The notes below the pieces were generated by a model. The model was given only the letters and a program-made list of their open reading frames with translations. It was not told where the DNA came from and did no database searches. A stretch of DNA of 64,000 nucleotides from Kushneria phyllosphaerae (GTDB lineage: Bacteria > Pseudomonadota > Gammaproteobacteria > Pseudomonadales > Halomonadaceae): the NCBI RefSeq assembly GCF_900312995.1, contig NZ_ONZI01000001.1, positions 1,054,001 through 1,118,000 of the forward strand. Direction: 5' to 3'. The position numbers and the translations under genes were made by a program. Positions 1 to 7,241 of the stretch are shown here, piece after piece. Position 1 is the first letter of the stretch. Every line of letters starts with the position of its first letter.

Positions 1-1
1 C

Positions 2-496
2 GAGCCGCAGCAGTTCATCGCCCGTTTTGAGCAGGAGGCCGGTCGCCAGCCCGAAAATCCCAATGTCTGGGCATCGCTCTATCCGCTGTATCGCGACAGT
101 CAGCAGTATACAAAAGCCGATCACGCCCTGACCCGGCTGATCGATTTAAAGGGCCGGGCGCCGTCACTGGTGTCGGAGCTGGCCCAGATTCGCTTTGTTG
201 AAAACGATCGACAGATTAATGATGACATTCGGTCGCTGGCCGACGAGGTGCTGGCAGATGACCCGCGTCAGCCCACGGTGCATGGGCTGCTGGGCTTTGC
301 CGATTTCACGGATGGTGACTATCAGGGCGCCATGGATCACTGGCGTATCGCGATTGCCGGCAGCGATGATGAGGGCAGTCAGACCGCGCTGCGTCAGGCG
401 ATGGCGGCGGCCAGGGCGCGGATGGGGCCCACGGCCGGCGGCGCGCCGGTCGAGCAGGACAGCGAGGCGCGCAACGAACAGGGCAGCCGGCCCTGA
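2..496 (+). CDS. TPR protein, CcmI/CycH-like, C-terminal part (5' truncated)
   Basis: The reading frame is open from base 2 and ends in TGA at 494-496, so the N-terminus lies outside the window. The visible 164 residues are helical, with two tetratricopeptide-like units: one around NPNVWASLYPLYRD and one around PTVHGLLGFADFTDGDY followed by a helix with AMDHWRIAI. The phrase 'W...Y...G.Y..A...W' is typical of the TPR half of the cytochrome c maturation protein CcmI, which presents apocytochrome c to the heme ligation complex in the periplasm. The tail (about 25 residues rich in G, E, Q) is low complexity. The CcmI assignment is inference: the N-terminal membrane segments and upstream ccm genes are not visible, and a generic TPR protein remains possible. 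Confidence 0.55.
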   Translation, partial: EPQQFIARFEQEAGRQPENPNVWASLYPLYRDSQQYTKADHALTRLIDLKGRAPSLVSELAQIRFVENDRQINDDIRSLADEVLADDPRQPTVHGLLGFADFTDGDYQGAMDHWRIAIAGSDDEGSQTALRQAMAAARARMGPTAGGAPVEQDSEARNEQGSRP

Positions 497-512
497 AATC
501 GGTGCCTGCGCC

Positions 513-1229
513 CTAGCCGGCGTCCTGTGCCGGCAGCCGCTGTGACTCGGCGCAGGCACACTCCAGGCCATGCAGCAGCGCGCCCAGCCCTTCGGGGGCG
601 CGGGCCTTGAACCGGGCACTGGTCATGACGCGAAGCGAGTGGGCCCAGGTCATGCTGCCGCCCGCTGCCATGAGTCGTTCGACCAGATCCACATCCTCAT
701 GACAGTGCAGCGGCCGAAAGCCGCCCAGCGCCTGATAGGCTGCCATGCGGATGCCCAGGTTGGCACCATGCACATGCTGTCGGCCGACGTTCTGGTGCTG
801 ATGCGCCAGATAGCGTGCGCGCAGCGCCGGCGATAGCCCGTGCCATTGATTCAGATGAATCCCGCCACAGACCGCATCGGTGCCGAAGGCACATTGAGCG
901 CTCAGCCATGTTTCGGGCACGCAGGTATCGGCATCGGTAAAGGCCAGCCAGTCGATGCCCTCCGGCAGCGCCTGTACCCCGGCATGCCGGGCCATGCCCA
1001 CATTGCGCGCGTTCACGCTCACCCGGAGCACGTCATGGACCCTGGCGATGGCCGCCGAGCGGTCCCGGCAGTCGTCGAGCACCACCACCAGCGTGACCTC
1101 ATGCCCCAGACTGCGCGCATGGCGGGCGGCGCGGGCCAGCGAGTCCAGACATTCTCCCAGATGCTGCTCTTCATCATGAGCAGGGACTACCACGCCGATG
1201 CGCGCCAGGTCATTACGGGATGTCGTCAT
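513..1229 (-). CDS. Family 2 glycosyltransferase
   Basis: 238-residue soluble GT-A glycosyltransferase. The N-terminal VVPAHDEEQHL motif (residues 14-24) is the nucleotide-binding start of GT2 enzymes, and the DAD triplet at residues 99-101 is the metal-binding DxD site. A later HEDVDLVERL segment fits the acceptor/catalytic ED region. There is no membrane segment. It is the last gene of a four-gene minus-strand operon: its ATG lies inside the end of the methyltransferase gene (17-base overlap) and is preceded by AAAGGA. It ends 16 bases from the convergent TPR gene. The donor and acceptor are unknown; the neighbours (deacetylase, methyltransferase, acyl-CoA dehydrogenase) suggest that an N-acetylated sugar or lipid-linked sugar is built and tailored. 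Confidence 0.85.
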   Translation of the reverse strand: MTTSRNDLARIGVVVPAHDEEQHLGECLDSLARAARHARSLGHEVTLVVVLDDCRDRSAAIARVHDVLRVSVNARNVGMARHAGVQALPEGIDWLAFTDADTCVPETWLSAQCAFGTDAVCGGIHLNQWHGLSPALRARYLAHQHQNVGRQHVHGANLGIRMAAYQALGGFRPLHCHEDVDLVERLMAAGGSMTWAHSLRVMTSARFKARAPEGLGALLHGLECACAESQRLPAQDAG

Positions 1230-1830
1230 GAGCGTCCTTTCGACGAGAGACCACCGGCGAGGCCGTGCGCTGCCAGAGATCGATCAGGGTGTCGCTGTCC
1301 TCGTAATGGCCGTGGTGGGCGTAGTTCAGGCGGCTGCCCAGCGTCTGATGAACGCTTTGAGCATTCAGGCGGCTACCATCGATCGGGTGACGCCAGTGAC
1401 AGGCCAGAAGCTCGCCATCACGGCTCAGCGCGGCATCGATACGTTCACACAGGGTCTCAAGTGCCTCGGGGTTCAGGTAATACCCCATCTCGCTGACAAC
1501 AATCAGATCAAACTGGCCGGCGGGCCACTGATCCGGTACCGCGCCGCAGGTGATGCTCACATGAGTCTGGCCCTCAAGGGCCTTGCGTGCGCGGGTCACG
1601 GCGCTGTCGCTGACATCCTGCAGGCACAGGGCGTCACAGCGCAGGGCCAGTTCGGCGCTGAGCACCCCGATGGAGCAGCCGGGTTCAAAGGCCCGGCGAT
1701 AGCGCTCGCGTGTCAGCATCGCAAGGGTCAGGGCGCGTTTTCGTTTTTCATACCAGCGGGTGTGGTACTGCCACGGGTCAGCGTGTTCGGCATGGAGCTG
1801 CTCGAAGGCCTGAGCGTCCAGACGGGTCAT
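1213..1830 (-). CDS. NodS-like SAM-dependent methyltransferase
   Basis: 205-residue class I methyltransferase. The motif EPGCSIGVLS (residues 49-58) is the SAM-binding glycine loop. The N-terminal DPWQYHTRWYEKRK stretch is characteristic of the NodS family, whose founder N-methylates the deacetylated glucosamine of rhizobial Nod factors. I chose the second ATG (1830) because AGGAGG sits 8 bases upstream of it; the ATG at 1836 is only 2 bases from that site. The gene lies between the PIG-L deacetylase (15-base gap) and the glycosyltransferase (overlap). In many genomes PIG-L and this methyltransferase type occur fused or adjacent, which supports consecutive steps: deacetylation exposing an amine, then N-methylation. 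The actual substrate is inference. Confidence 0.8.
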   Translation of the reverse strand: MTRLDAQAFEQLHAEHADPWQYHTRWYEKRKRALTLAMLTRERYRRAFEPGCSIGVLSAELALRCDALCLQDVSDSAVTRARKALEGQTHVSITCGAVPDQWPAGQFDLIVVSEMGYYLNPEALETLCERIDAALSRDGELLACHWRHPIDGSRLNAQSVHQTLGSRLNYAHHGHYEDSDTLIDLWQRTASPVVSRRKDAHDDIP

Positions 1831-1845
1831 GGGCATCGCCTCCTG

Positions 1846-2634
1846 TCAGTCATGGGCACCGCCCAGGAGCTCGTCGATAAAAAAGACTTCATAAGGACGC
1901 ATCAGGCGTGCCAACACATGGCCGGGCAAAATCGGTGCTTGTCCGGTGGCTGGATCAACCGAGAGCTGACTCTCGTGGGCCTGGATGGCGGCTTTTTTTC
2001 TGGCCAGCATGTCCGCATCAAGGAGCAGGCGCCGGGCCCTGGTCCAGGGGACGCGAGAATCCCTGGGGGCGGCCCAGTGCCAGGTCCAGATCGGGATTTC
2101 GATCAGACGGGCGCCGGTCGCTTCACAGGCCCTCGCGCAGGCGCGCCCGGTGGCTTCGTGATCGGGATGGCCATCGCCACGCCAGGTGGTCAGCACCACG
2201 TGATCAGCGGTGAGCTGCGCTGCCAGATGCTCAAACAGCGAAGCTTCATGGTGCGCAACGCAAGTGTCCGGCAGGCCCAGCCGCTCAAGAGTCGTTTGTC
2301 CTTCACAGCCCAGTGTCGACAGCGCCCGTTCACTCTCGATGGGGCGCTGACGGGCGAGGCGCTCGGCACTCCAGTGCGTGGAGCCCGTATGGCTTGCCGT
2401 GCCATCGGTCACGGCGATCAGGTGCAGGTGATGGCCAGCCGCAGCGAGCTGGAGCATCAACCCGGCAAGGCCCAGCGTTTCATCATCCGGGTGGGGGGCC
2501 ACAATGACGGCCTGCTGATGGGGCGCCACCAGTGCCTCATGGGAGATCAGGGGCAGGGACTCGAGTTTCCCCAGACGCTGCCAGTCGACTTCCGGGGTGC
2601 CTTCGCCTTCGATTCGACGATCATCAGCGCTCAT
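1846..2634 (-). CDS. PIG-L (LmbE-like) family deacetylase
   Basis: 262-residue zinc-dependent N-deacetylase of the PIG-L/LmbE/MshB fold. The signature APHPDDETLG at residues 46-55 carries the zinc ligands (H48, D51) and the catalytic Asp; the second zinc-side motif HPDHEATG appears about 100 residues later. Family members remove acetyl from N-acetylglucosamine in GPI anchors, mycothiol, bacillithiol and glycopeptides. The ATG at 2634 overlaps the stop of the preceding acyl-CoA dehydrogenase gene in an ATGA arrangement, indicating translational coupling; a GTG nine bases upstream is an alternative. No signal peptide is seen, so it is cytoplasmic. Confidence 0.88.
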   Translation of the reverse strand: MSADDRRIEGEGTPEVDWQRLGKLESLPLISHEALVAPHQQAVIVAPHPDDETLGLAGLMLQLAAAGHHLHLIAVTDGTASHTGSTHWSAERLARQRPIESERALSTLGCEGQTTLERLGLPDTCVAHHEASLFEHLAAQLTADHVVLTTWRGDGHPDHEATGRACARACEATGARLIEIPIWTWHWAAPRDSRVPWTRARRLLLDADMLARKKAAIQAHESQLSVDPATGQAPILPGHVLARLMRPYEVFFIDELLGGAHD

Positions 2635-3659
2635 AACGACCACCCGCTGCTGGCGTCGTCGCAGAGTTTGCCCAGAGCACTCAGGTCGCGCTCGGCGTGG
2701 CTCTGGCGCAGGTAAACCGGCAGATCCGCCATCATGTGGGCGAAATGGCGATCGCGGCAGAAGGGACCCGCCCCCAGCGCTCGTCCGCAGTGGGCAATGA
2801 TCTGTTCAACGCTGTGCTCGATGATGGCGCGAGTGCGCAACGCCAGCGTCCGAGCCTCCCTGTCGGGGTGAGCATCAATGACGGCGGCGGCGTCTCGAAG
2901 GGCGATCAGGCCGGTCTGCAGCGCCACATCGACGTGGCCCAGATGCGCCATCATGAGAGGGTCGTCCTGGCGTGAGGCTGCTCCGGCCTGCAGTGTCCGG
3001 GCCAGCGCATGCGCACCGCCCAGCCAGCAGGCTGCGATGCCGGCGCCGCCCTGCCAGAAGCCGGGGCGCGCGATATAGGCATCAAACCCGCCAATCAGGG
3101 TGGCATGGGCGTCAGAAAAGCCTACCTCGACGCTCGCGGTGGCCTGCATGCCAATGGCCTGCCAGCCCCGATCAGTGACCGTGACGCCCTCCTGATCAAG
3201 GGCCACGGCGGCCAGCCGCTGCCGGTCTTCGTGCCAGACGGTCATCAGCGCGTGAGTGACCATCGGTGCCCCCGAACACCAGGCCTTGGTGCCGTTGAGC
3301 CGGGCCTGATCATCATGATAGTGGCTGGCCTGTGCACTGATCTGCACTCTGGCCTGGGGCGGCTCGGCGGCCCACATGGCCCAGCGGGCGTCATCAGGAG
3401 TGTCAGGCGTGACGCCCAGCTCGGCCATGATGGCCAGCGCGTCCGTGTGGCCTTCATAAAGCTTGGTGAGTGCCAGATCATGACCTGCAACCTGATACAG
3501 GGCGCGCCAGCGCGACAACGTCTCGCCTGATCCGGGACAGGGCAGCGGCCCCAGTGCAATCAGCTGATCCAGCAGGGTGGCCAATTCGAAGATGGTCTCG
3601 GCGGGGGCGTCGTGGCACGCCAGAACATCGCTCAGACGCTGAAGGAAAGAGGCTGCCAT
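2631..3659 (-). CDS. Acyl-CoA dehydrogenase family protein
   Basis: 342-residue flavoprotein of the acyl-CoA dehydrogenase superfamily. The LNGTKAWCSGA segment in the middle beta domain is the usual FAD-contacting motif, and the C-terminal half is the expected helical bundle. Start chosen at 3659: AAGGAG lies 5 bases upstream, whereas the longer reading frame to 3749 lacks a ribosome site. It is somewhat shorter than typical beta-oxidation enzymes (about 380), and the N-terminal domain is compressed. It is the first gene of the operon with PIG-L, NodS-like and GT2 genes, so it may desaturate an acyl chain carried by the product rather than serve fatty acid breakdown; that role is inference. 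Confidence 0.82.
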   Translation of the reverse strand: MAASFLQRLSDVLACHDAPAETIFELATLLDQLIALGPLPCPGSGETLSRWRALYQVAGHDLALTKLYEGHTDALAIMAELGVTPDTPDDARWAMWAAEPPQARVQISAQASHYHDDQARLNGTKAWCSGAPMVTHALMTVWHEDRQRLAAVALDQEGVTVTDRGWQAIGMQATASVEVGFSDAHATLIGGFDAYIARPGFWQGGAGIAACWLGGAHALARTLQAGAASRQDDPLMMAHLGHVDVALQTGLIALRDAAAVIDAHPDREARTLALRTRAIIEHSVEQIIAHCGRALGAGPFCRDRHFAHMMADLPVYLRQSHAERDLSALGKLCDDASSGWSL

Positions 3660-3798
3660 GCAAACTCCTTGTTCGGCCTGCCCTGGGCGATCCGTGCCGG
3701 TAGGGGGTAAGACCAGAGCCTGAGCATAGCCGGGAAGCCACCGTGCCATATTGTCTGGGGTTAAGCTTTTGCAGTTGGATACAATTTTCGGCCGGCCA

Positions 3799-3834
3799 TT
3801 AAAAAGGGGCTGCCGCCAGGCAGCCCCTTTTTAA
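3799..3834 (-). terminator. Rho-independent terminator of the aldo/keto reductase gene
   Basis: A 16-base inverted repeat (arms contain AAAAAGGGGCTGCC and its complement) with a four-base GCCA loop gives a GC stem flanked by A5 and T5 tracts. It lies just past the stop of the minus-strand aldo/keto reductase. The symmetry would also stop transcription in the other direction. Confidence 0.88.
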
Positions 3835-3862
3835 TGATCAGCGCTCTGGCCGTCTTGCGCGG

Positions 3863-4810
3863 TCACCGACTGGCCTCGTCGAGGGTCCTGAGCGCCTCGT
3901 CATCCAGTTTGAGCCGCGTGGCCTGCACAAGCTGATCAAACTGGCGCTGCGAGGTGGCGCTTGCAATCGGGGCCGTCACCGCAGGCTGCGCAATCAACCA
4001 GGCCAGCGAGACGGCAGCCGGGGTGGCTTCAAGGCGTTCCGCGACCTGGTCGAGCGCCTCCAGTACGCGCATGCCGCGCTCATTGAAATACTGCTCGACG
4101 AACTGCTCGCGCGCCTTGCCGCTGGCATCCTCACGCGTACGGTACTTGCCGGTCAGAAAGCCGCTGGCCAGCGAGAAGTAGGGCGTCACGCCCAGGTCAT
4201 GCTTCTGGCAGATATCGGCGAGGTCGTTTTCAAAGTCATGGCGATCATAAAGATTGTAGAAGGGCTGTAGTGCCTCATAGCGCGGCAGGCCGTTGTCGCC
4301 GGCAACCTGCATGGCCTCATTCAGACGCGCGCCCGAGTAGTTCGAGGCTGCAATGTGGCGCACCTTGCCCTGCTCGATCAGACGTTGATAGGCCTCCAGC
4401 GTTTCTTCAAGCGGTGTCTCGGCGTCATCGCGATGCGAAAAATAGAGGTCCAGATAATCGGTCTGCAGCCGTTTGAGTGAGCCTTCAATGGCCTGCATGA
4501 TCCAGTCCCGCGAGAGTCCCTTGCCGCTGCCGGACATCTCCATGCCGACCTTGCTGGCAAGCGTCAAGCGGTCACGGTTGCCGCGCGCCTTGAAGTAGCG
4601 CCCCAGTACCGATTCGGATTCTCCACCCTGATGGCCCTCGGCCCAGCGGGAGTACACATCGGCCGTATCGATGGTGTTGAAGCCGGCATCGAGCCAGGCA
4701 TCCAGTATCTCGAAGGACTGCTTCTCATCGAGCGTCCAGCCAAAGACATTACCGCCAAAGATGATCGGGGCCGTTGTCAGATCGCTGCGGCCCAGCTGAC
4801 GCATTTCCAT
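3863..4810 (-). CDS. Aldo/keto reductase
   Basis: 315-residue NADPH-dependent oxidoreductase of the AKR TIM-barrel family. The catalytic tetrad is visible: D51 and Y53 in DTADVYS, K87 in LASKVG and H127 in YFSHRDD. The C-terminal cofactor region (SATSQRQFDQL) is present. Length is normal for general stress-protein-69-like and YajO-like AKRs. The ATG at 4810 has GGGAG 5 bases upstream; a GTG six bases further out is less likely. It stands alone, with a strong terminator directly downstream. Substrate unknown; these enzymes reduce assorted aldehydes and ketones. Confidence 0.88.
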   Translation of the reverse strand: MEMRQLGRSDLTTAPIIFGGNVFGWTLDEKQSFEILDAWLDAGFNTIDTADVYSRWAEGHQGGESESVLGRYFKARGNRDRLTLASKVGMEMSGSGKGLSRDWIMQAIEGSLKRLQTDYLDLYFSHRDDAETPLEETLEAYQRLIEQGKVRHIAASNYSGARLNEAMQVAGDNGLPRYEALQPFYNLYDRHDFENDLADICQKHDLGVTPYFSLASGFLTGKYRTREDASGKAREQFVEQYFNERGMRVLEALDQVAERLEATPAAVSLAWLIAQPAVTAPIASATSQRQFDQLVQATRLKLDDEALRTLDEASR

Positions 4811-4925
4811 GATCACTCCCGGTTCAATGGATGTGTCATCAAGCGTAGTCGGTGTGGGTGGTCTCTACCGCAGGGCATGTCCCGCGCCGTGTCGCGGGAA
4901 GGCGATCAGGAACCCGTGGCCAGGG

Positions 4926-5708
4926 TCAGCGAGAGGCGAGCTGGCGTACGGTGTCACCGGTCAGAAGGCGTCTTGCACCCAGGAAGTGGCGCTGCCAGTA
5001 GTCGCCGGAAAGCGAGCTGACGCGAATGTTTTCCCCGGTGCGCGGGGCCTGAACGAACTGGCCATCGCCCAGATAAACGCCGACATGATCAGCAGCGCTG
5101 GCGGCTTTTATGCGGAAAAAGACCAGATCACCGCGCTTGAGCGAGTCCATGGTGACCGGCGTCGATTTTGACCAGTGATACATGCCATTGGCGGTGCGTG
5201 GCAGATCCCCGGAGAGGAGGTCACGAAAGGCGTAATAGATCAGACCGCTACAGTCGAAGCCTGCCTGGGGGGTCGTGCCGCCCCAGAGGTAGGGTCGCCC
5301 GACCTGATCCATGACGGTGTCCATGGCGCGGGCCATGGCGCGGGCCATGGCCATTTCGCCGGGGCGGTCGATCTCTTCGTTGAAGGCGTACTTCTTGTAG
5401 TTGAAGTTATCCACCCCCGCAGCGATGGCCTGTGTCGATCGGTTGGGTGCAATCGAGCGGCCCTGGGCGGCGGCCTTTTTGAGCTGGGTTTCGGACAGGC
5501 CCAGCTGGCGGGCACGCGCCTGCTCGCGCTTGCGCTTGGCCCGCAGTTCGCTGGCGGTGCCGTGCTCGGGTTGCAGCAACTGTCGAGCCTGCGCCGGCTC
5601 AACGGCGCCAGGCAAACAGGGGCTCAGCAGCAGGATCAACAGCAGACCCAGCGCCCCCTGGCGGGCCGCTCGGCGTGAGAAGTCTGGATGTGGCATGTGG
5701 GTGCTCAT
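4926..5708 (-). CDS. Exported NlpC/P60 cysteine peptidase
   Basis: 260 residues. An N-terminal basic stretch and hydrophobic segment (residues 18-35) ending near PAQA form a Sec signal peptide. A basic, Ala/Arg/Lys-rich linker (residues 50-95) precedes the C-terminal NlpC/P60 domain (about 125-250). The catalytic Cys is C153 in GFDCSGLIYY and the His is H208 in ADHVGVYLG; the third position appears to be Q220. Such enzymes cut peptide stems of peptidoglycan in the periplasm. No clear Shine-Dalgarno precedes either the ATG at 5708 or the in-frame ATG at 5696. A 12-base tandem duplication (5322-5345) encodes a repeated MARA just before the catalytic domain. Confidence 0.87.
   Translation of the reverse strand: MSTHMPHPDFSRRAARQGALGLLLILLLSPCLPGAVEPAQARQLLQPEHGTASELRAKRKREQARARQLGLSETQLKKAAAQGRSIAPNRSTQAIAAGVDNFNYKKYAFNEEIDRPGEMAMARAMARAMDTVMDQVGRPYLWGGTTPQAGFDCSGLIYYAFRDLLSGDLPRTANGMYHWSKSTPVTMDSLKRGDLVFFRIKAASAADHVGVYLGDGQFVQAPRTGENIRVSSLSGDYWQRHFLGARRLLTGDTVRQLASR
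5322..5353. repeat. 12-bp tandem repeat inside the NlpC/P60 gene
   Basis: The unit CATGGCGCGGGC occurs twice head to tail, followed by a partial third copy. It is in frame and encodes Met-Ala-Arg-Ala repeats in the helix preceding the catalytic domain. The in-frame length suggests a slippage-prone site that changes only helix length. Confidence 0.8.
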
Positions 5709-5962
5709 CGGGTCGGTATCGTGTCAGGGCATGGGCCGACGCCACAGCGCGCGGCAATCTGACAAATCACGGCAGGGGCATTGATAACATCCCGAGGGGG
5801 TGCCTGGACATGATCAATGCGCGCATTCTAACGTTGAGCGCACCACATCGCGACCCGGGTTATAGAGGCAAGTAGAGGCCAATGTTCACGTGGCTGCACT
5901 TGAAAGCGCCGTGTTAGACGATCAATACGGCCGTTTCGAGCATTTTCTGAAGCGGCCGGTGA

Positions 5963-6160
5963 GAGATAGACGACATGGCGGGCATGAATGCCATCAGTGC
6001 CTCGATCGTTTTAACCGACCATCATGAGTTCAACGGCCTGCTGATGCTGATTCCAGGTTCACATGAAAAGTTCGTGCCCCGCACTGGCGAGACGCCGGAA
6101 GACAGCCACGGGTATTCGCTGAAAAGCAGGAAACGGGGGCGCCTGTCGGCGGGCGTGGGG
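5963..6160 (+). pseudogene. ectD: Ectoine hydroxylase (ectD/thpD) remnant
   Basis: Translation from 5963 gives a stretch unmistakably like the core of ectoine hydroxylases: AISASIVLTDHHEFNG, then LMLIPGSHEKFVP and GETPED, matching the family pattern (MRALS-S--LTEN--FNGPLMLIPGSHK-FV-C-GETP). An in-frame TGA lies directly upstream at 5960. Within the A-run at 6122-6125 the frame shifts: the phase that continues the family reads KQETGAP, equivalent to the conserved SLKKQEYGVP. Similarity stops soon after. The N-terminal third and the C-terminal iron-binding His region are gone, so this is a dead internal fragment. An intact copy may exist elsewhere in the genome. Confidence 0.78.
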
Positions 6161-6189
6161 TATATACCCAGAAGACAAGCGCAAGAGGC

Positions 6190-6224
6190 AAGCGGCAGAG
6201 CGCCATCGTGCCTTGCCGCTTTTT
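6190..6224 (+). terminator. Probable rho-independent terminator after the ectD relic
   Basis: AAGCGGCA (6190-6197) pairs with TGCCGCTT (6214-6221), followed directly by a T5 run. It faces the direction of the ectD relic and precedes the FAH-family gene, so it may be the old ectD terminator. Confidence 0.6.
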
Positions 6225-6305
6225 CATGGCTCTGGTTTTGTTATGCCTGTAATAAAGCGTAATTTGCATCAATAATCATGCATGGATCTTCAAAAGGAAC
6301 AGGCC

Positions 6306-6968
6306 ATGGCCTTCCAGCCCGGTTTCACCGATGGACGCACGCTTGCCGAGCCCCTGGGCAAGATTGTCTGCGTGGGTCGCAACTACGCCGCCCATGCCAG
6401 AGAGCTCAACAACGAAGTGCCGACATCGCCGCTCCTGTTTATCAAACCTGCCTCCAGCGCCACGCCCATGCGTGAGCGCATTCGCGTGCCGAGACATCTC
6501 GGCGAGGTACATTTTGAAACCGAAGTGGCTCTTCTGGTGGGCCGCCGGCTGTGTCGTGCCCGTCCCGAAGAGGTGCTCGAGGCGATTGCCGGCGTGGGGT
6601 TGGCACTGGATCTGACCCTGCGGGATGTGCAGTCACGGCTCAAGGACAAGGGCCACCCGTGGGAGCGGGCCAAGGGCTTTGATGGCGCCTGTCCGATCAG
6701 CGAGTTCGTGCCCTTTGACCCCGAGCAGATGGCGCTGGATGATCTGCGATTTACCCTGACCATTGACGGTGAGCGTCGCCAGACCGGGCATACGGCCCTG
6801 ATGCTGTTCAAGGCCGTCGAGCTGATTGTTGAGATGTCGCGCTCATTTACGCTCGACCCCGGCGATGTGATCCTGACCGGCACCCCGGAAGGGGTGGGCG
6901 CGCTGCCCGAGGGCGCACGGCTGGCGCTGTCGCTGGACGGGCATTTCGAGATCACGGCCCGCAGCTGA
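6306..6968 (+). CDS. Fumarylacetoacetate hydrolase family protein (YcgM/FAHD1-like)
   Basis: 220 residues, the size of E. coli YcgM and human FAHD1, which act as acylpyruvases or oxaloacetate decarboxylases. The domain opens with KIVCVGRNYAAHARE (residues 19-33), the standard start of this subfamily. The metal-binding HFETE motif is at residues 69-73, with LDLTLRD (about 101-107) supplying the Asp ligand and the LTGTPEGVG loop near the C-terminus. The ATG at 6306 is preceded by AAGGAACAGGCC; the in-frame ATG at 6282 adds eight residues with no ribosome site. It is a single gene between the ectD relic and ilvD. The substrate cannot be read from the sequence. Confidence 0.88.
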   Translation: MAFQPGFTDGRTLAEPLGKIVCVGRNYAAHARELNNEVPTSPLLFIKPASSATPMRERIRVPRHLGEVHFETEVALLVGRRLCRARPEEVLEAIAGVGLALDLTLRDVQSRLKDKGHPWERAKGFDGACPISEFVPFDPEQMALDDLRFTLTIDGERRQTGHTALMLFKAVELIVEMSRSFTLDPGDVILTGTPEGVGALPEGARLALSLDGHFEITARS

Positions 6969-6992
6969 TTTCATGCTGAAGCAGGCTGAGCG

Positions 6993-6998
6993 TATACT
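6993..6998 (+). promoter_or_regulatory. Possible -10 element of the ilvD leader
   Basis: TATACT lies 25 bases downstream of the preceding stop codon. No convincing -35 is seen at 16-18 bases upstream. It would give an ilvD leader of about 240 nt. Confidence 0.3.
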
Positions 6999-7056
6999 CG
7001 ATATCCTGTGCCGGGCCTGACACCCGGCCGCGCTATCCGCGCAGTGCGTGTGGCCC

Positions 7057-7076
7057 GCTTTCGAAGATCCGAAAGC
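7057..7076 (+). other. Hairpin in the ilvD leader
   Basis: GCTTTCG and CGAAAGC form a perfect 7-bp stem with loop AAGATC, between the presumed promoter and the small leader ORF. Confidence 0.5.
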
Positions 7077-7109
7077 CCTGCGGCGACACGCTTCTGTCGA
7101 GGTTCAGAC

Positions 7110-7148
7110 ATGCTCGTCACGGGCGGTATTGCTGCCCTGCGGGTCTGA
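7110..7148 (+). CDS. Candidate branched-chain leader peptide of ilvD
   Basis: A 12-codon ORF (MLVTGGIAALRV) with GAGG seven bases before its ATG. Five of the twelve residues are Leu, Val or Ile, the amino acids whose synthesis needs IlvD. It ends 93 bases before the ilvD start codon. This resembles an attenuation leader peptide, but I see no T-rich terminator after it, so control might be translational, or the ORF may be fortuitous. Confidence 0.35.
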   Translation: MLVTGGIAALRV

Positions 7149-7241
7149 TATCGACAGCGCTTTCGTTGGTTCCGGGTATTGCGCACCCGCGGGATGGTCC
7201 GGGACCTGTTCGTATTCATTACCATCAAAAGTGATCAGATC

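Noticed and set aside
513..1830. Symbiotic nod gene cluster
   Set aside because: Only the methyltransferase resembles NodS; no NodA/NodB/NodC relatives or nod box, so a true Nod-factor pathway is not supported.
1198..2715. 505-codon plus-strand ORF
   Set aside because: Antisense shadow of the methyltransferase and PIG-L genes; no domain, no ribosome site, and the minus-strand genes carry clear motifs.
7010..7028. GCCGGG...CCCGGC repeat as terminator of the FAH-family gene
   Set aside because: Short stem, no T-run, and it lies downstream of a possible -10 element; evidence insufficient.
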